Assembly: GCA_961205875.1 (NCBI GenBank)
Contig: OY540818.1
Coordinates: forward strand, 14,172,761 to 14,236,760
Origin: Sialis fuliginosa
Taxonomy: Eukaryota > Arthropoda > Insecta > Megaloptera > Sialidae
DNA length: 64,000 nucleotides
Direction of reading: 5' to 3'
Made by a program: the position numbers and the translations under genes. Of the stretch, positions 1 to 12,771 are shown one piece after another (the stretch's first letter is position 1; each line of letters begins with the position of its first letter). The notes beneath the pieces were generated by a model, which saw nothing but the letters and a program-made list of their open reading frames with translations, searched no databases and had not been told where the DNA came from.

Positions 1-1227
1 TTTATTTTATAATGTTTGTGTAGTAGTACTTATAATTTTAAAATCTGTAGCAAGAGTTCATTACTGGTTTTACGTTGTTCATTACTGGAGAAAAAACATA
101 CAAAAAATAATAGGCTATAATTTAAAAAACAAACTACTTATATTTGCGGATTTTGGTAATTAAATTGTAAGTACTTGCTTTATTAGTAACACGACTTTAC
201 GAGAATTACGAAAAAGTAGCCCATCAATCCCAAAAAAAACAATATACCTTGCTCTTAAATAGTCCAAGATTTGTGCCAGTACCTTACTACTAATAACATT
301 TACTGTATTAATTAGTGCAAACCAAATTAACATAATCGAATAAATAAAAAAAAAACGTACGGTACGGGACATTAATACGTGTGGCTCGACTCGCAATTTT
401 CTATAATACATGTTATGCATATTCTTATATGCTTAACTATTCAAATATTTACAAAAAAATGGCAAAATGTTTAGTTATTTATTTTAATCCAAAGTGTACA
501 TAAATCAAACGAGAAAAATGCGCATTCCTAACGAAATAATATAACATATATATATGTACAAACTACATATTATTCAATATGAAACAAAATGTTCTAAATA
601 AAAGATTTTGGAAAATTCATTTATATTTTTGTATTAATCGTAAGTCAAGTTATGAACATGTAAAATTTGTTTTCAATTAGAGGTCTATGTACTACATAGG
701 AAAGAGTAAAGGCTGTTTGAATGTTTCACTTCCTCTACTGTCTCTTTAAATATTGTTTAGTACCTACGTACGAATTGCTATTGATTTTATTCTGCAAACA
801 CATATGTATACAAAGCATTACGTAATCCGAATTTCCTAAGTTCAATCTCGAAACTTTTCTGAATTTAGATAGATATTATACATACGTATATAGATTTATA
901 AATAATTTACTTACACGTTTCAATTTGAGTGTATATTTATAATATTATTGATGTGAATTTATGTTTTTCCTTTTTGATACATTTTTTGTCAAATAATAAA
1001 CATATACCTCATTGACTCTTCATATGCAGATCCGTACCTACTTAAATTTGCACTTTCTGTGTTCTTAATTTATTATACTTAACTTAATAAATCGACAATA
1101 TCCAAATATGTGTGAGATAATAATAATGTTATCAAATTCTTTGGAAACAAAATTATAGGAAATCAATAAAAATAGAGCTACTTGTTTTGGCTAATTGTAC
1201 TTCTTGTATACTACTTTAAGTTGATTT
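1..1227. other. AT-rich intergenic sequence
   Basis: This stretch is very AT-rich and full of stop codons in all frames. The longest open frame (minus strand, about 160-420) has no recognisable domain. I see no gene, RNA or complete repeat in it. Confidence 0.5.
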
Positions 1228-1395
1228 TTAGGGTTCCGTAGGAACCCTAATAATTTCACTTTGTCGTCCGTCCGTGTGTCCCTTTCAGTAGAAGACAAAA
1301 TATCTCGTAAACTATATAAGCTAGAAACTTGAAATTTTTACTGAACATGTAAAATGATGCCCTCTAGTAAAAGATGTACAAAAAATTGGTAACAA
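1228..1395. repeat. Dispersed repeat starting TTAGGGTTCCGTAGG
   Basis: The block opens with a perfect 10-bp inverted repeat (TTAGGGTTCC, GTA spacer, GGAACCCTAA). A pyrimidine-rich stretch of GTCCGTCCG type follows, then a conserved-looking tail about AAATATCTCGTAAACTATAT. A second, shorter copy lies at about 16935-17000 inside an intron of the WD40/U-box gene. Repeats with a GGGTTCCGT...GTCCGTCC signature are common in arthropod genomes. The superfamily cannot be assigned from these fragments. Confidence 0.5.
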
Positions 1396-2677
1396 AGCTT
1401 TAGTATAGATGAACCAAATGTTAGGAGTTCCTTTGAAATTAATTAAAGTCGGTCGACAGTAATATACAATATAAACGTAATAAAACAATACTTTACAATC
1501 AAATATTGATTTTTTTTAAGTTTCTTCTACTACCCTGGCATCAGAATTATTGAATCAACCAAATGTGGTTTTGCAATTAGTCACATTGGTAACCGAACGA
1601 CATATTATAAAATATACATACAGGTCCGGATTGAAAAAATTCACATTTTTAGTACAGCATCATATAATCATTATTATAAATGAGACTATAGAAAGCATAA
1701 ACCTAAAAAACATGTAACTTTAATCAACGCAATACAAAATTTTCTGCTCAGACCTATAGACTCAGCACTAGCACAAATGAAAATGGTCCATTTTGTGTTA
1801 GTGCGAGATATAAAATTTGCGTTTCATGTCAAATTTTATATAAATTATTATTATTAGGTTAATATTTTTTCAAAAAGGACTTACCCTAATTTCAAAATAA
1901 ACGGTTCACATACTTATCGCCATATTATCTTATTTAGTACGTATATACTCGTATATTCTACTAGCTTTATACGATGTAAAGTTAATGGTTTTGGCAACGT
2001 CTATAGCAAAATAAAACAATCGTAGTCGACGTGTTAATGACGTCATCACTGCTGTAGATATACAATAACTAATTGGTCATTAAAATTTGTGTGAAAATTT
2101 AGGATTAGGTATATTATATCAATAATTTCAAATAGATATTATTTCAAAAATATATACTCTCTGAGTATATTATTATAAGGTATGTACTTTAAGAGATGAA
2201 AATAAGTAGTATTGCTTATAGGTGATACTATCAAAAATTGATAAATATCTAAAACAAGTTCTCGACTAATTGTAATTTTTAAAATTTAAAATCAAATATA
2301 CGTATTGTATTTATTAATTTATTCTTGTCGTATTGTCTGAATAAAAAAAATATTGTGTACCTAAATGTTTCCCTGTCTAGGATATGAAAAAAAGATGGAC
2401 TTATCGCTTTACTAAATATCAGAGAGCAACGAAACTTACTTTATATTATTGTATAATATTTAAATATAAATTCCGAATTCGTCACTAACTCAATTTCCTG
2501 AAATGTGCATGGAGTTACCGGAGTTATTAACTTTTGTCAGGAACCCTATGATATAAAACAATTAATGAAACACAACAGAATTCTTCAGTTGCCAGTTTGA
2601 AGATACTAGAAACGTGAGCAAGAAAACATTTAAAGTTTTTAAAAACATTAATTATATTTGATTTAAAATAAAATTTA

Positions 2678-2921
2678 TATCGGGTAATATAAAGAATTTT
2701 CTCTAGAGCAAAAGCTAAACTAACGCTATTTGCGAGGTATCAAACTGTTATAAATTTGTTCGGGATTTTAGAACAGTGTTAATAAATGTTTAGTTATGTA
2801 AACACTATGCATTTTAAATCATTCATTACAAATGTCAGTAGGTTGTCATTTATATTTAATACCTCGCAGATAGCGTAAGCTTAGCTTTTGCTCTCGAGGT
2901 ATTACTTTATAATACCGGCCA
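2678..2921. mobile_element. Foldback MITE, PIF/Harbinger-like
   Basis: Long imperfect terminal inverted repeats flank a short unique centre. The left arm runs from 2678 through GAGCAAAAGCTAAACTAACG to about 2740. The right arm mirrors it from about 2859 to 2921. The element is flanked by TTA on both sides (2675-2677 and 2922-2924), the target-site size and sequence preferred by PIF/Harbinger elements. Its ends (…GGTATTATAAAG) resemble those of the element at 7455, so the two form one family. It has no coding capacity. Confidence 0.7.
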
Positions 2922-3549
2922 TTAATTGTCTTAAAATTCGTTTGAATACGTTTGAATAAGTTGAATGCAATAAATATACTTGAATATTCTTAACTGCGTA
3001 TGACTTTTTCAAAGTTAATATATCAACAGTTCAACTCATTTTGTTAAAATATAAAACAGGTAGTCATTTATAGTGAGAAATCATGAAAAAATATCTTTTT
3101 ACAGTATCTACCGCTGCATTTCAAAATATAGTAATTTATGCTGACAAATGTACCTCATAAAATGCATAATATTTACATTATTATACATTTGTTACCACTA
3201 CTTTAGAAACCCGAACCAATTTATAACGTTTTTATACCTTGCAGATAGTGTTACCTCCCAAGAAAAAGTTTCGATAAATAAAGCACTTCCGGTGAGTTCT
3301 CGTTTACCGTGTATTAAAAACTCTATTTTTAATATCCAATAACTCAAAAACCATGCGTCCAATATTATTTTTATATGAGCTATCCATAAATAACATATTA
3401 AAATTGTATACTTTTATCTATACATTGCTCTTATGATCGAATAACCTTAATCCGCCTCTATACACTCGTTGAACTATTAATTTTAAAAAGGACAGTCATA
3501 CAGACGCACTGAAAGACTACACAACCACTTCGGTTAAGGGTTAAATTGT

Positions 3550-3720
3550 AAGAGCCGCCACTGGACACAAACAGCGGACCACGCGCGCGCGCACACACAC
3601 ACATACATCTGAGAGAGTGCGCGACGCGACGCCCGTTGACATACAGGCCGTTTGTAATGATTGTCCCTACGTTGTATCTGTCCTTGTTTTAGTTAATTCA
3701 GTGCGAACGGTGTCTTTTTT
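3550..3720. promoter_or_regulatory. CpG-rich patch, possible promoter
   Basis: This is a sharp local rise in GC and CpG within very AT-rich surroundings. It contains an alternating CG run next to a CA repeat, then GAGAG and CGCGACGCGACGC, and an initiator-like TTCAGTGCG near 3696. It could be a promoter or first noncoding exon of a gene not otherwise visible, or only a dinucleotide repeat. No coding exon is attached to it. Confidence 0.2.
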
Positions 3721-4006
3721 TCTGTAACCAAATATAATTTGTATAATATTCTACAAAAGACACATCGATGAACGACTGTAGTACGTAGACTGTTTTTTAT
3801 ATTATTATTATTCCTGCAATGTCAATGTGCACTTAATGTTGATGTAGTTAGTATTTTTTTTATCTGACGTTCTGTTAGACAGGTAATTATCGAACTAGAG
3901 CAGGGATGGACTAGTATCAAATTAGAAATGTATACTTATTTTTAAGATTGTAGGTAATAGGTATATGTATGGGAGTTGAAACATAATCCTAAAAAGTTAT
4001 ATAGAG

Positions 4007-4219
4007 CAGCGGTTCTTAAACTAGGGTTCACGGACCCCATGGATCCGCTGAACTTTTATCAGGGGTCCGTGAAACATATTTGATATAAATTAAAATACTT
4101 TTACATTTCTATTTACCAATGAATCCTATGAACTTCTTTGTTTTTCTGTCAGGAGGGGATCCCTGAAAAATAATTTTTCAAAAAAGGGTCCCTAGACCAC
4201 ATAAGTTTAAGAACCGCTG
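4007..4219. mobile_element. Small non-autonomous hAT element
   Basis: The termini are CAGCGGTTCTTAAAC and its inverse GTTTAAGAACCGCTG. A perfect 8-bp target-site duplication, ATATAGAG, flanks it (3999-4006 and 4220-4227). Both features are diagnostic of hAT-superfamily transposition. The interior is 213 bp of non-coding sequence, so this is a deletion derivative or MITE. The perfect duplication suggests a fairly recent insertion. Confidence 0.9.
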
Positions 4220-5241
4220 ATATAGAGCAAGTGTATAGACATGTATGATATATTTATTTATGGGGCATGTTTTAAATATTTTAGATGGAGTGATTTTACA
4301 TATAAATTGTGAAGGTTGAGAATAAAAAAATGGCAAATTCTAAAACATTTAGAAATTTAAACTAGTTAAAATAATATAATATTAAATTCTAATTTTACAT
4401 TATTTTCGCAAGTGCGGCTAATCCGCCAGTGTGTTAATAATTTTCTTGTAATATCGATATCATTATGCCTATTTGTTAAATGAAGATTTTAATAATAACA
4501 TAAAGTTGACACATTTAAATTCCTTGAATTGTCAGCTTCCATTTGGTACCCCACTCGCTAAGATTGAATACAAAAAATGTGACCCATTTCTCCCGCTTAA
4601 AAAGCGCCCAAAAATTAAAAAAAATATTTTTATAACTCAGATCTATTATTGGTCGTTTACTATAATCGTTTACTATAATTATGCCAAATCTCAAGTTTCT
4701 AGGTCAAACAGACTTTTTACTATTTAGGAAATAGTAAAAAAATGGAATATATTATTTTAATGTTGGAAAAATCATATTTAAGTAAAGGCAGCTTAATTGG
4801 GAGTTAAACATCTAACCTGAACGCCGCGCCACACGGAAGAAAGTCATTTCAAAATTTAAACAAAAATTACAATTTCCTCTTGTAATTCAATTGATTTCCT
4901 AGAGGAAATTGTAATCAATTGATTTATAAAAGGAAATTGTAACTTTTTTATGCTTTCTTAGAAAAGTACAAGAAACATAAGCAGTAGATTGTAATATTTT
5001 CTAATAATTCTACCATTTAATCGAATTGATTAATAAAAACTCAAGTTTTACAAGTACTATTGTATCAAAATACACTATGATTTTTCTTCAATATTCCGAA
5101 GGAAATAGAAGTATTGTAATACCATCGAAAAATCGTGTCCAAGATAAGGACAGACTGATTGTGCTACCTTCAAAACGTAAAGAAAAGTTGTTTTGACGAC
5201 TGTGCATGTATCTGATGTATAGAATTTTCTTTCGTTTACTA

Positions 5242-5481
5242 CACAGGTAGAAAAGTGACTTGGGCCAAGAAAATCTTGTTTTATATATAACGAAAACAAT
5301 ATTTTCTTAATATAAGAATTTATTCTTAATCCAAGTATATTATTGTTTTCGTTCAACAATATTTCTTTAAATGGAAACAACAATTTTCTGGTTTAAGAGT
5401 ATATTCTTAAATTAAGAAAATATTTTTTTCGTTATATAGAAAACAAGGATTTCTTGGTCCAAATCAACCTTTCTACCAGTG
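5242..5481. mobile_element. Foldback MITE, Tc1/mariner-like
   Basis: Terminal inverted repeats begin CACAGGTAGAAAAG on the left and end CTTTCTACCAGTG on the right. They continue inward for about 75 bp, including ATAACGAAAACAATATTTTC and its inverse. A TA dinucleotide flanks each end (5240-5241, 5482-5483), the target used by Tc1/mariner elements. The open frame that crosses it on the minus strand is an accident of the repeat. Confidence 0.7.
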
Positions 5482-6184
5482 TAGGTGTATCTCACCAATT
5501 TTGATCGAATCTATGGGACACGTATTTTTTATACGCGCCCACACGGCCATTGAAGGGATGAAATAATTTAAATTATATAATAAGACACATATAAAATATA
5601 CTTATTGTTAAATATTTATTAATTTTGTTATATTATACTAAAAAGCTTAAATATAAATTTATCTACCAGCTACCTAAATCAATTAATATCATAGACCGCC
5701 ATCTTTTAAATGAATAATAATAATAAATTGATCTACAATTTCCGAAGTAACATATGTATATATGTATGTAGTTTTACAAACGTCAATAACAAGTACGCAT
5801 AAAATAAACCTCTTCTAGCAGTATATCTATTTCTGTCCTTTCTTTCTATTTTAAAACACAACAGTTTTCACTTCATTTCTTTCCTGTGTTATACACGCCT
5901 TGGAAATATTTTTGTTATATAAATACATGCAAACCTCACTTAACGAACCCTCGATTAACAAAATCTATATAAAGAATACTTAATTTTTATATCGTAACAT
6001 ACTTAATTAATTTTTTTTCGCTCAGATATAGGAATCATCACATAAATATAATGGTGATAACTGTAAAATTGTGATTTCTCAAGAGAATGATTTGTTTCAT
6101 TGTATCTGTTATGTAATTCAGATATCATTAAATTACTATTTAAATTATATTGAAGCGAGATAAGCCCTTTTAGTATATATATTA

Positions 6185-6305
6185 GGTTTGACCAAGACTA
6201 TATCAGTCTGGAACTGTTAGGCTCCTAATGAGGACTTCTTGTGAAGTCGAAACACGTGTCGAGTGACATTGTTTTATTGTGGTTAAGGTGTATATTTTTA
6301 GTTTA
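6185..6305. repeat. Dispersed repeat, GAAGTCGAAACACGTGTCGAG family
   Basis: This is a diverged copy of the family seen complete at 54353-54488 and truncated at 20956-21065. The shared blocks are the segment GAGGACTTCTTGTGAAGTCG and the trailing arm TGTGGTTAAGGTGTAT. Only one side of the inverted repeat is recognisable here. Confidence 0.6.
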
Positions 6306-7454
6306 AGTAAATTATCGTATTTCTCAAATGAATACGACCAAACGAAACCTAATGCGTGTTAGTTGTCCTTGTTTATTCAAAAATTTAAAATATATTATCC
6401 TTAATATATATAAAGCTCAACGTCTCTCTGTCTGTCTGTCTTATTTTTATTAATTTAAATGTTATTAAAAAAATACGTTAATTAACAGCTGTATCTGAAT
6501 ATAAAAAAATGAAATGATAATTTAAATTGTTTAATGTATTTCAAAGATAACAAAACTAATTATCTTTATTTTATAATATTTTATATACAATAATAATAAT
6601 TTAATAACACAATATTTTGCTTTATATAGATATAAGTATAAACTCCAAACAGCATTATTTCATGTTTGTCGAATGATAAAATGTGTTCTTTGTTAGAATT
6701 AGTAACATAATCTTTTACTTGTTTAAGAAATCAATAAAGCTTTTAGTAGTTGTATTGCCCAATGATATATAGCACGTATAAAATAGAAATGTTCTTTAAG
6801 CCGCAATAATTTCTTGCTTATAAAAACAACCAAATATAAAGATGAAATTCATACTTATACTAATTATCACATACTTTTAGTTATATAAAATTAATTGAAT
6901 ACAAATGGCATTCCAACAAACTGAAAAAATAACACAGATATTTACGAGTATGCTTCAGATCTATAAATAATGCTAATCACCGCTAAAATGATGTGCAGGG
7001 CGATCTAAGAGGAGTAAAAAAGGGAAACAAAAATAGCACTGGTAAGAGAGGAATAACATCACACCATGAGTACTGAAACCAGTGATATCTAACAATATTT
7101 AATAGTGCAGTGGTGATAAATTCATATTGAACACGGGCCACCAAATTTAGCCTTAACAAATCTACGGGTTAAAAAAATCAGCGTGCAAAAATGTCTAACT
7201 AAATTTTTTTTAACAAAAAATACATTATTTTAGGTATTTATAAAAAGCTATGTTTAGCAAAATTACAATTAGATAAATAAATACATATAAATAAATAACT
7301 AGAAAGGCATCTTTTGGGAGAAACTATGTAATATATACTAATAGGTACATATATTCTACTTTTATAATTTGCAATATTTAAAAATATTTTTTTTTTAATT
7401 CACATTTTAGGGTCAAACTGGCCTTTTGATTATAATTTAAAATACAGTATCTTA

Positions 7455-7763
7455 TGTCCGGTACTATAAAGGAGCTCGCAAATTTGCAAGCTTGCAAGCA
7501 CTTCTTTCAAATGAGGTATCAAACTTATATGACAGTTCAATTAGAGTTTTTGACAGATATTTTGATACATAGAAAGTAAAAACCAAAGTATATTTAGTAA
7601 AGTGTATTTACTAATCTTGAGTAAAAACGGTAAAAATCAACATACTGCGCATGAAACTATCTGTTAAAAACTCAAAGAGAACTGTCTTATATGTTTGATA
7701 CATCGTTTGAAAGTGCTTGCAAGTTTGCAAATTCTGCGAACTTCTTCTTTATAATACCGAACA
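7455..7763. mobile_element. Foldback MITE, PIF/Harbinger-like
   Basis: Inverted arms of about 100 bp (GCAAATTTGCAAGCTTGCAA… and its mirror near 7710-7740) surround a short centre. The ends are TGTCCGGTACTATAAAG and its inverse CTTTATAATACCGAACA. They are flanked by TTA on both sides (7452-7454, 7764-7766). The terminal sequence matches the element at 2678. No transposase frame is present. Confidence 0.7.
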
Positions 7764-8437
7764 TTAGCCAGATAAAAACTGTATTAAAATTACGATACGA
7801 CATAGGTATTCTAGATTATAATATTTTTTTAGGTAATGTATGATTTTATATCAAGAGCTTATTTAATATACGTTCTTAAAATATATAGAAAAAAAGAAAG
7901 AATCCATGTAAAGCGACATATATAATAAATATAACAGGAACATAAACATATAGAAAATGTATAACAGCCCGTAGACCTTAGAAGTTCCTACACGGAGAAA
8001 ATTTTATTGGAAAAATTACCATAAAAATGTAGGTAACTGATAACATGAGGAATAAAATACAATTACACCGAAATTTTCAGAATCAAATAAATCAAAATGT
8101 AAAATATATTACAAGTAATTTTATTTATACTTACATAATTGAGAATTTCTGAGATTTAAATAGTTGGTACGCATCTGTTACACTTTGGACCTAATTTTAT
8201 AAATTCATCACTAAAACAATTTTACGATTTTTTTTATCAGTTCAATAATTTTTAAATAAATCAAAATTTAACCAAACATGAATGTGCATATTTATGACAA
8301 AATATTGACAACCACTGCAACACACTCTCCCAGACACACGCACTTACACGCAACACCGATATCGTCGCATTTACGTGGGCTATCAGTAAATATGTTCATA
8401 GAATTATATCAAATATGTATCTCCAATTTACATATCT

Positions 8438-8522
8438 TGTTATATATATGTACATATATATATATGTATGTGTGCAAATATATATATACATGTATATTGT
8501 ATATATGTGTATATAGTCTACA
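8438..8522. repeat. TA/TATG microsatellite
   Basis: Alternating TA, GTACATATATA and TATGTGTA units. They create long spurious open frames on both strands. Confidence 0.8.
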
Positions 8523-9669
8523 TTTATATAATGGGTTATATTGATCTTTGTATCAATAAATATGAAAACAGTGTAGAACATGTACAATATATTATGTCTG
8601 AATACATTAATATACTTTTATGTATTAGTAAAAAAAACATTATATATGAACTACATATGTGATATCGATATGTCTTTGTACATTTAATAGAAAAAAGGAT
8701 TATATTTTAATATTTTTCGTTGTATAATGATAGCGTTAATATCCAAACATAATTTATTCCATTAACAACTACGAAGAGTGGCATATGATTATAACAATCT
8801 AATAATTATTGCAAATTTTCAATTTATGAGCTATTAAACTATTCAATGGAAATTAATCTGGTAGAATTTTCATCGTTGAACGCTGCGGAAAATTCTATAC
8901 GAACAGTTTTGTTTCGAGCAGCAAACGAAACCTTAAAATATTGATTACATATTCATGAGAGAAAAACGCGAATAAAAAAAGTTAGAAAAGTATATAATAG
9001 CATCTCTTTTACATTATTTATATCTTGTTTGTACATTCTGTCTCTAAACAAAATGAATATCGTTTTCATTTTTTTTATAAATGTAATTAATAAGTGAACT
9101 TTTGAATATTTGTACAATTTTTGAAAAAAAAGTATATGATTGATTATGTTAAAAAATTTAATTGATTTAAAAAGGAATACTAATTGAAACAACACTGTGT
9201 CTGTCTTTTTTTCGTTTGACCTAAAAAGTTGAGATTTGATATAATTGTAGTAAATGTAGGACCAATTGTGTTTTTTTAAGGAGTGCAAATAGGTTTTTTT
9301 TCAATCCCAGGAACCGGGGTTACAAAACAAAACTGACAATTTAAATATGTAAACGTTTTGTTATTATTAAAACCTTTTTTTTTAAATCATAAATATATGC
9401 ATGCCCATAACAGCTCTAGTATGTACGAAAAATGAATTTAGAAAACAAAAACATTAATTAAATATAAGCGTAGAGTTAGGCATTTAATTAAGCATATAAA
9501 TTTTAACAACATGTTTTAGTATTTAGGCTTTTCATCGCATGGAGTCTTACACTTCTTACATTTTGATCGTGTAGATCAGTGCTTCTTAAATTAGGGGGCC
9601 GCGAAGAGCTGCAAATATAACAAATAAATATATTATTGTTACATACTATATATATTATGAATTGTACAT

Positions 9670-10643
9670 CAGTGGCGAAGCGTCCATGGAAGCAGGGGAA
9701 GCAGTACTTCCCTTACATTATGGGTAAATTAATACAAACCTGTGTTTTCAGTTAATAAATAATTTAAAAATATTATTAGAATATTCATCTTTATGCGCAA
9801 CTCAAACATTTTAACCAAAAATCAAAAATAGCATTTAATATTAATTTACACACTCAATTATAAAATTATAATACCTCTACGTCTTATTTTCTTGTATTTT
9901 AGTCGATATTTGTATGACGAGTTGAGTTCACTGCAGGAAATTTCACTAAAAAATTTCGAATTTTTGATTTCGTTAAAAGTATGTTTATTGTATAGAAAAT
10001 GACGTGAAAAGTTGAACTGTTCAAACCGCAGGTCTGTATCTCAAACCGTTCTCGAGATATAGCCTCTCAAAGTTTCAGTTTTTTCAAATTTTTGGAGAAA
10101 AAAGGCCGTAACTTTTGAACGTGTGGTCGGAATTGATTTTAGTTGACGGATTTGGAATCAGCGTACCAAAATCTATTTAATGACATGTATAATACCTTAA
10201 AATTCGGAAAAAAAAATTTCGCGAAAAATCGAAAAAATTCAAAGGGGTATACCTTAAAAAAATGTCGATTTTTGGCCAAAATTTTTTTGTCGGATTTTAA
10301 AGTATTATACATGTCATTATATAGATTTTGACACGCTGATTCCAAATCCGTCAACTAAAATCAATTCCGACCACGCGTTCAAAAGTTATGGTCTTTTTTC
10401 TCCAAAAATTTAAAAAAACTAAAACTTTGAGAGGCTATATCTCGAGAACGCTTTGAGATACAGACCTGCGGTTTGAAAATTTCAACTTTTCGCGTCATTT
10501 TCTATACAACAAACATACTTTTAACGAAATCAAAAATTCAAAATTTTGTAGTGAAATTTTTTACAGTGAACTTCAACTCGTCATACAAATATCGACTAAA
10601 ATACAAGAGAATAAGACGTAGAATCATTTAATTACTATATAGA
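9670..10643. mobile_element. Palindromic hAT-like element, copy 1
   Basis: A hAT-type end, CAGTGGCGAAGCG, at 9670 is followed by about 200 bp of unique flank and then a giant imperfect palindrome (about 9877-10621, centre near 10249). The arms contain paired blocks such as CCGCAGGTCTGTATCTCAAA and GATATAGCCTCTCAAAGTTT on the left, with their reverse complements on the right. An asymmetric core of about 100 bp sits between the arms. The same unit recurs at 44857-45800. I cannot see a matching CGCCACTG end here, so the 3' limit is taken where similarity to copy 2 stops. Near-identical short open frames on opposite strands are palindrome artefacts. Confidence 0.75.
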
Positions 10644-12756
10644 CCACGAAATGCAATTTATAATAACATACCAAGTACTCTAAATTAAACATTATAAATT
10701 ATATAACCCACATTTTTATTATATTCATTCATTATACTATTTACTGTAAAATCATTTGTAAAAAGTATAAAAGATAATTTATTCCATTGATTTTTGATAT
10801 CCGTCATTTTGATTTTGCATTTTACTCTAAATTTTAAAACATCAAACAATACCTGTAATTGATATTTGTTTTTCAATTGTTAAGTTATAATTGAATTCAT
10901 TAATTTTGAAACAATTCCAATGCGGTATTTCAGGTATTTAAAATTTAAAACGACGAACTCATTTTTGTCATTTTTATAATTGAATACATACTTTTTCGCT
11001 AACAGGAAATATAGTAACGGCCTATATCGCCCCCCGAATACCTTTAATTCCGAAACATGCGATATTGATTACAAACAAGATACGTTTTTGAGAAACGCAA
11101 AAGATTTTTTAATTTCAATAATAAATCTTTAATTTTGATGTAGTGAACAAAATTGATTAAAAATCGCATTTTGTTAACTTTTTTGTAATAGACTTTAGTT
11201 TCATATTTTTAAAATTTTTACACCAAACAAAACTTTTTAATTACTTTTGTTTATAATTAAAAAAATAGAATGCGTATGTCTCAAATACGATTATTAATTA
11301 ATATAGCATCTGTTGAAAATATAGAAAAATATACACATAAAAGATTTATACACATATTTCATGGTTAGCAAATGTATCATAAATGGTCTGAAAAACAATC
11401 GCCACATATAATTATACTCAATCCACTCCTATTTACTTACAGTCCATCGATTTATACACAATTAATAAGCGGTATATATTATAAATAATAGTACATACTT
11501 GGTATACGTTACGAGTATATGATTAAAACTTTATATTGAAAAACTTTTAATTTCCAGTCATATTATACGGACTTTTCAGTTTCATGTAAATATCTATGAA
11601 GTGCGGGTGTGCAAATTGTGCAGTATTTTTTATTGCAACAAATGCAATATTAATCTTTTGAGTAACAATTGGTTGACTTACTATATATTCTTCATTAAAG
11701 TGGTATGTGATTTTAGATATAGGACTGGTCTGAAATTAATATTTTAATATCATTAGTATAAAATATAGCTCGTTTAGACTCTGAATGAATTATACTAACT
11801 AGTATCGCATTCTCGACGTTTGACAGAAACCAAAAACTATTTATTTTTGTCGCTTGGTAGCGCTAGGAGTATGGCTTCGACGTTCACGTATTAATATATA
11901 GATAATATTAAAATTTACATTTCAGGGTTTACCAAAACTAAAATCTGGTCACCCTAGTTGGAACAGCCTGTATAAACAGAATTTTCTAAAATATTTACTA
12001 CGTATACCGTAATTCTACATCTTAAATAAAAAAATAAAAACACGGTGCGGGAAAAAAATAAACTAGAAAAAAACGTGTTTTTCATATTCTGTTTACAAAA
12101 TAACTAAAACAATACAATATGACGCAATATTAGGAGTAGATATATATTCTTGTCTCCAGTCAAGCTCTAGCTGTAGGCGTATCTATATTTTTCCAGTAGC
12201 TCGATTTGCTTCCCATATTCCCATGTAGCATTTCTGATTCTGTAAAATAGAAACGTAAATACCCGTATAATCAGAATACAAATGATATTTATTGGTTCAA
12301 ATGCCATTATTTAGTAATTAACTGTGACTGATTCAACAAATGTGAAGCCTCAAGGGATAATTATTTATTTTTTATAGCACTCTGAATTCTGTTGATCAAT
12401 AAAATAGATTTTCAAAAATACTGGATTAAAAAAACATAGTACACTATAGCTATAATAAATATTTCAAAATGCTCTTGTATATTTCTTTATAATAGAATCT
12501 AGTATTACGTCTTCAAATCATCTCGTAAAAAACTTAAATTCCAAAAACTAAGACGAGACAAAACATACCAGACTCTCGTCTTATATAAAACATTTTAAGA
12601 CCTTTCCGAAGATTATGTGATTAATATTTCCATATTTCAAACAAGATACATGTTTTTCTATCCACTTAGTAGACAATCAATAAAAATGTGGATGATAGTA
12701 ACATTGGCTTCTGAACGTATCGAATCTAATCCGTTAAATGTTACATTTTGTTTCAG
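10644..12756. other. Intergenic sequence upstream of the WD40/U-box gene
   Basis: AT-rich sequence with no supported coding exon. The interval must hold the promoter and at least one untranslated exon of the downstream gene, because a clear acceptor (TTTTGTTTCAG, ending at 12756) lies 15 bp before its start codon. A GC-richer patch near 11815-11890 is one candidate start region, but nothing fixes it. Confidence 0.35.
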
Positions 12757-12771
12757 CAAATCAAGATAATA

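Noticed and set aside
5075-5383. 102-residue minus-strand frame
   Set aside because: Runs through the left arm of a mariner-like MITE; not a gene.
8278-8662. Overlapping open frames on both strands at 8.3-8.7 kb
   Set aside because: Produced by the TA/TATG microsatellite; products are low-complexity I/Y/C-rich runs.
10139-10354. Pairs of near-identical small proteins on opposite strands at 10.1-10.3 kb and 45.3-45.5 kb
   Set aside because: They arise because the palindromic element reads almost the same on both strands. They hold no domain and differ only by element mutations.
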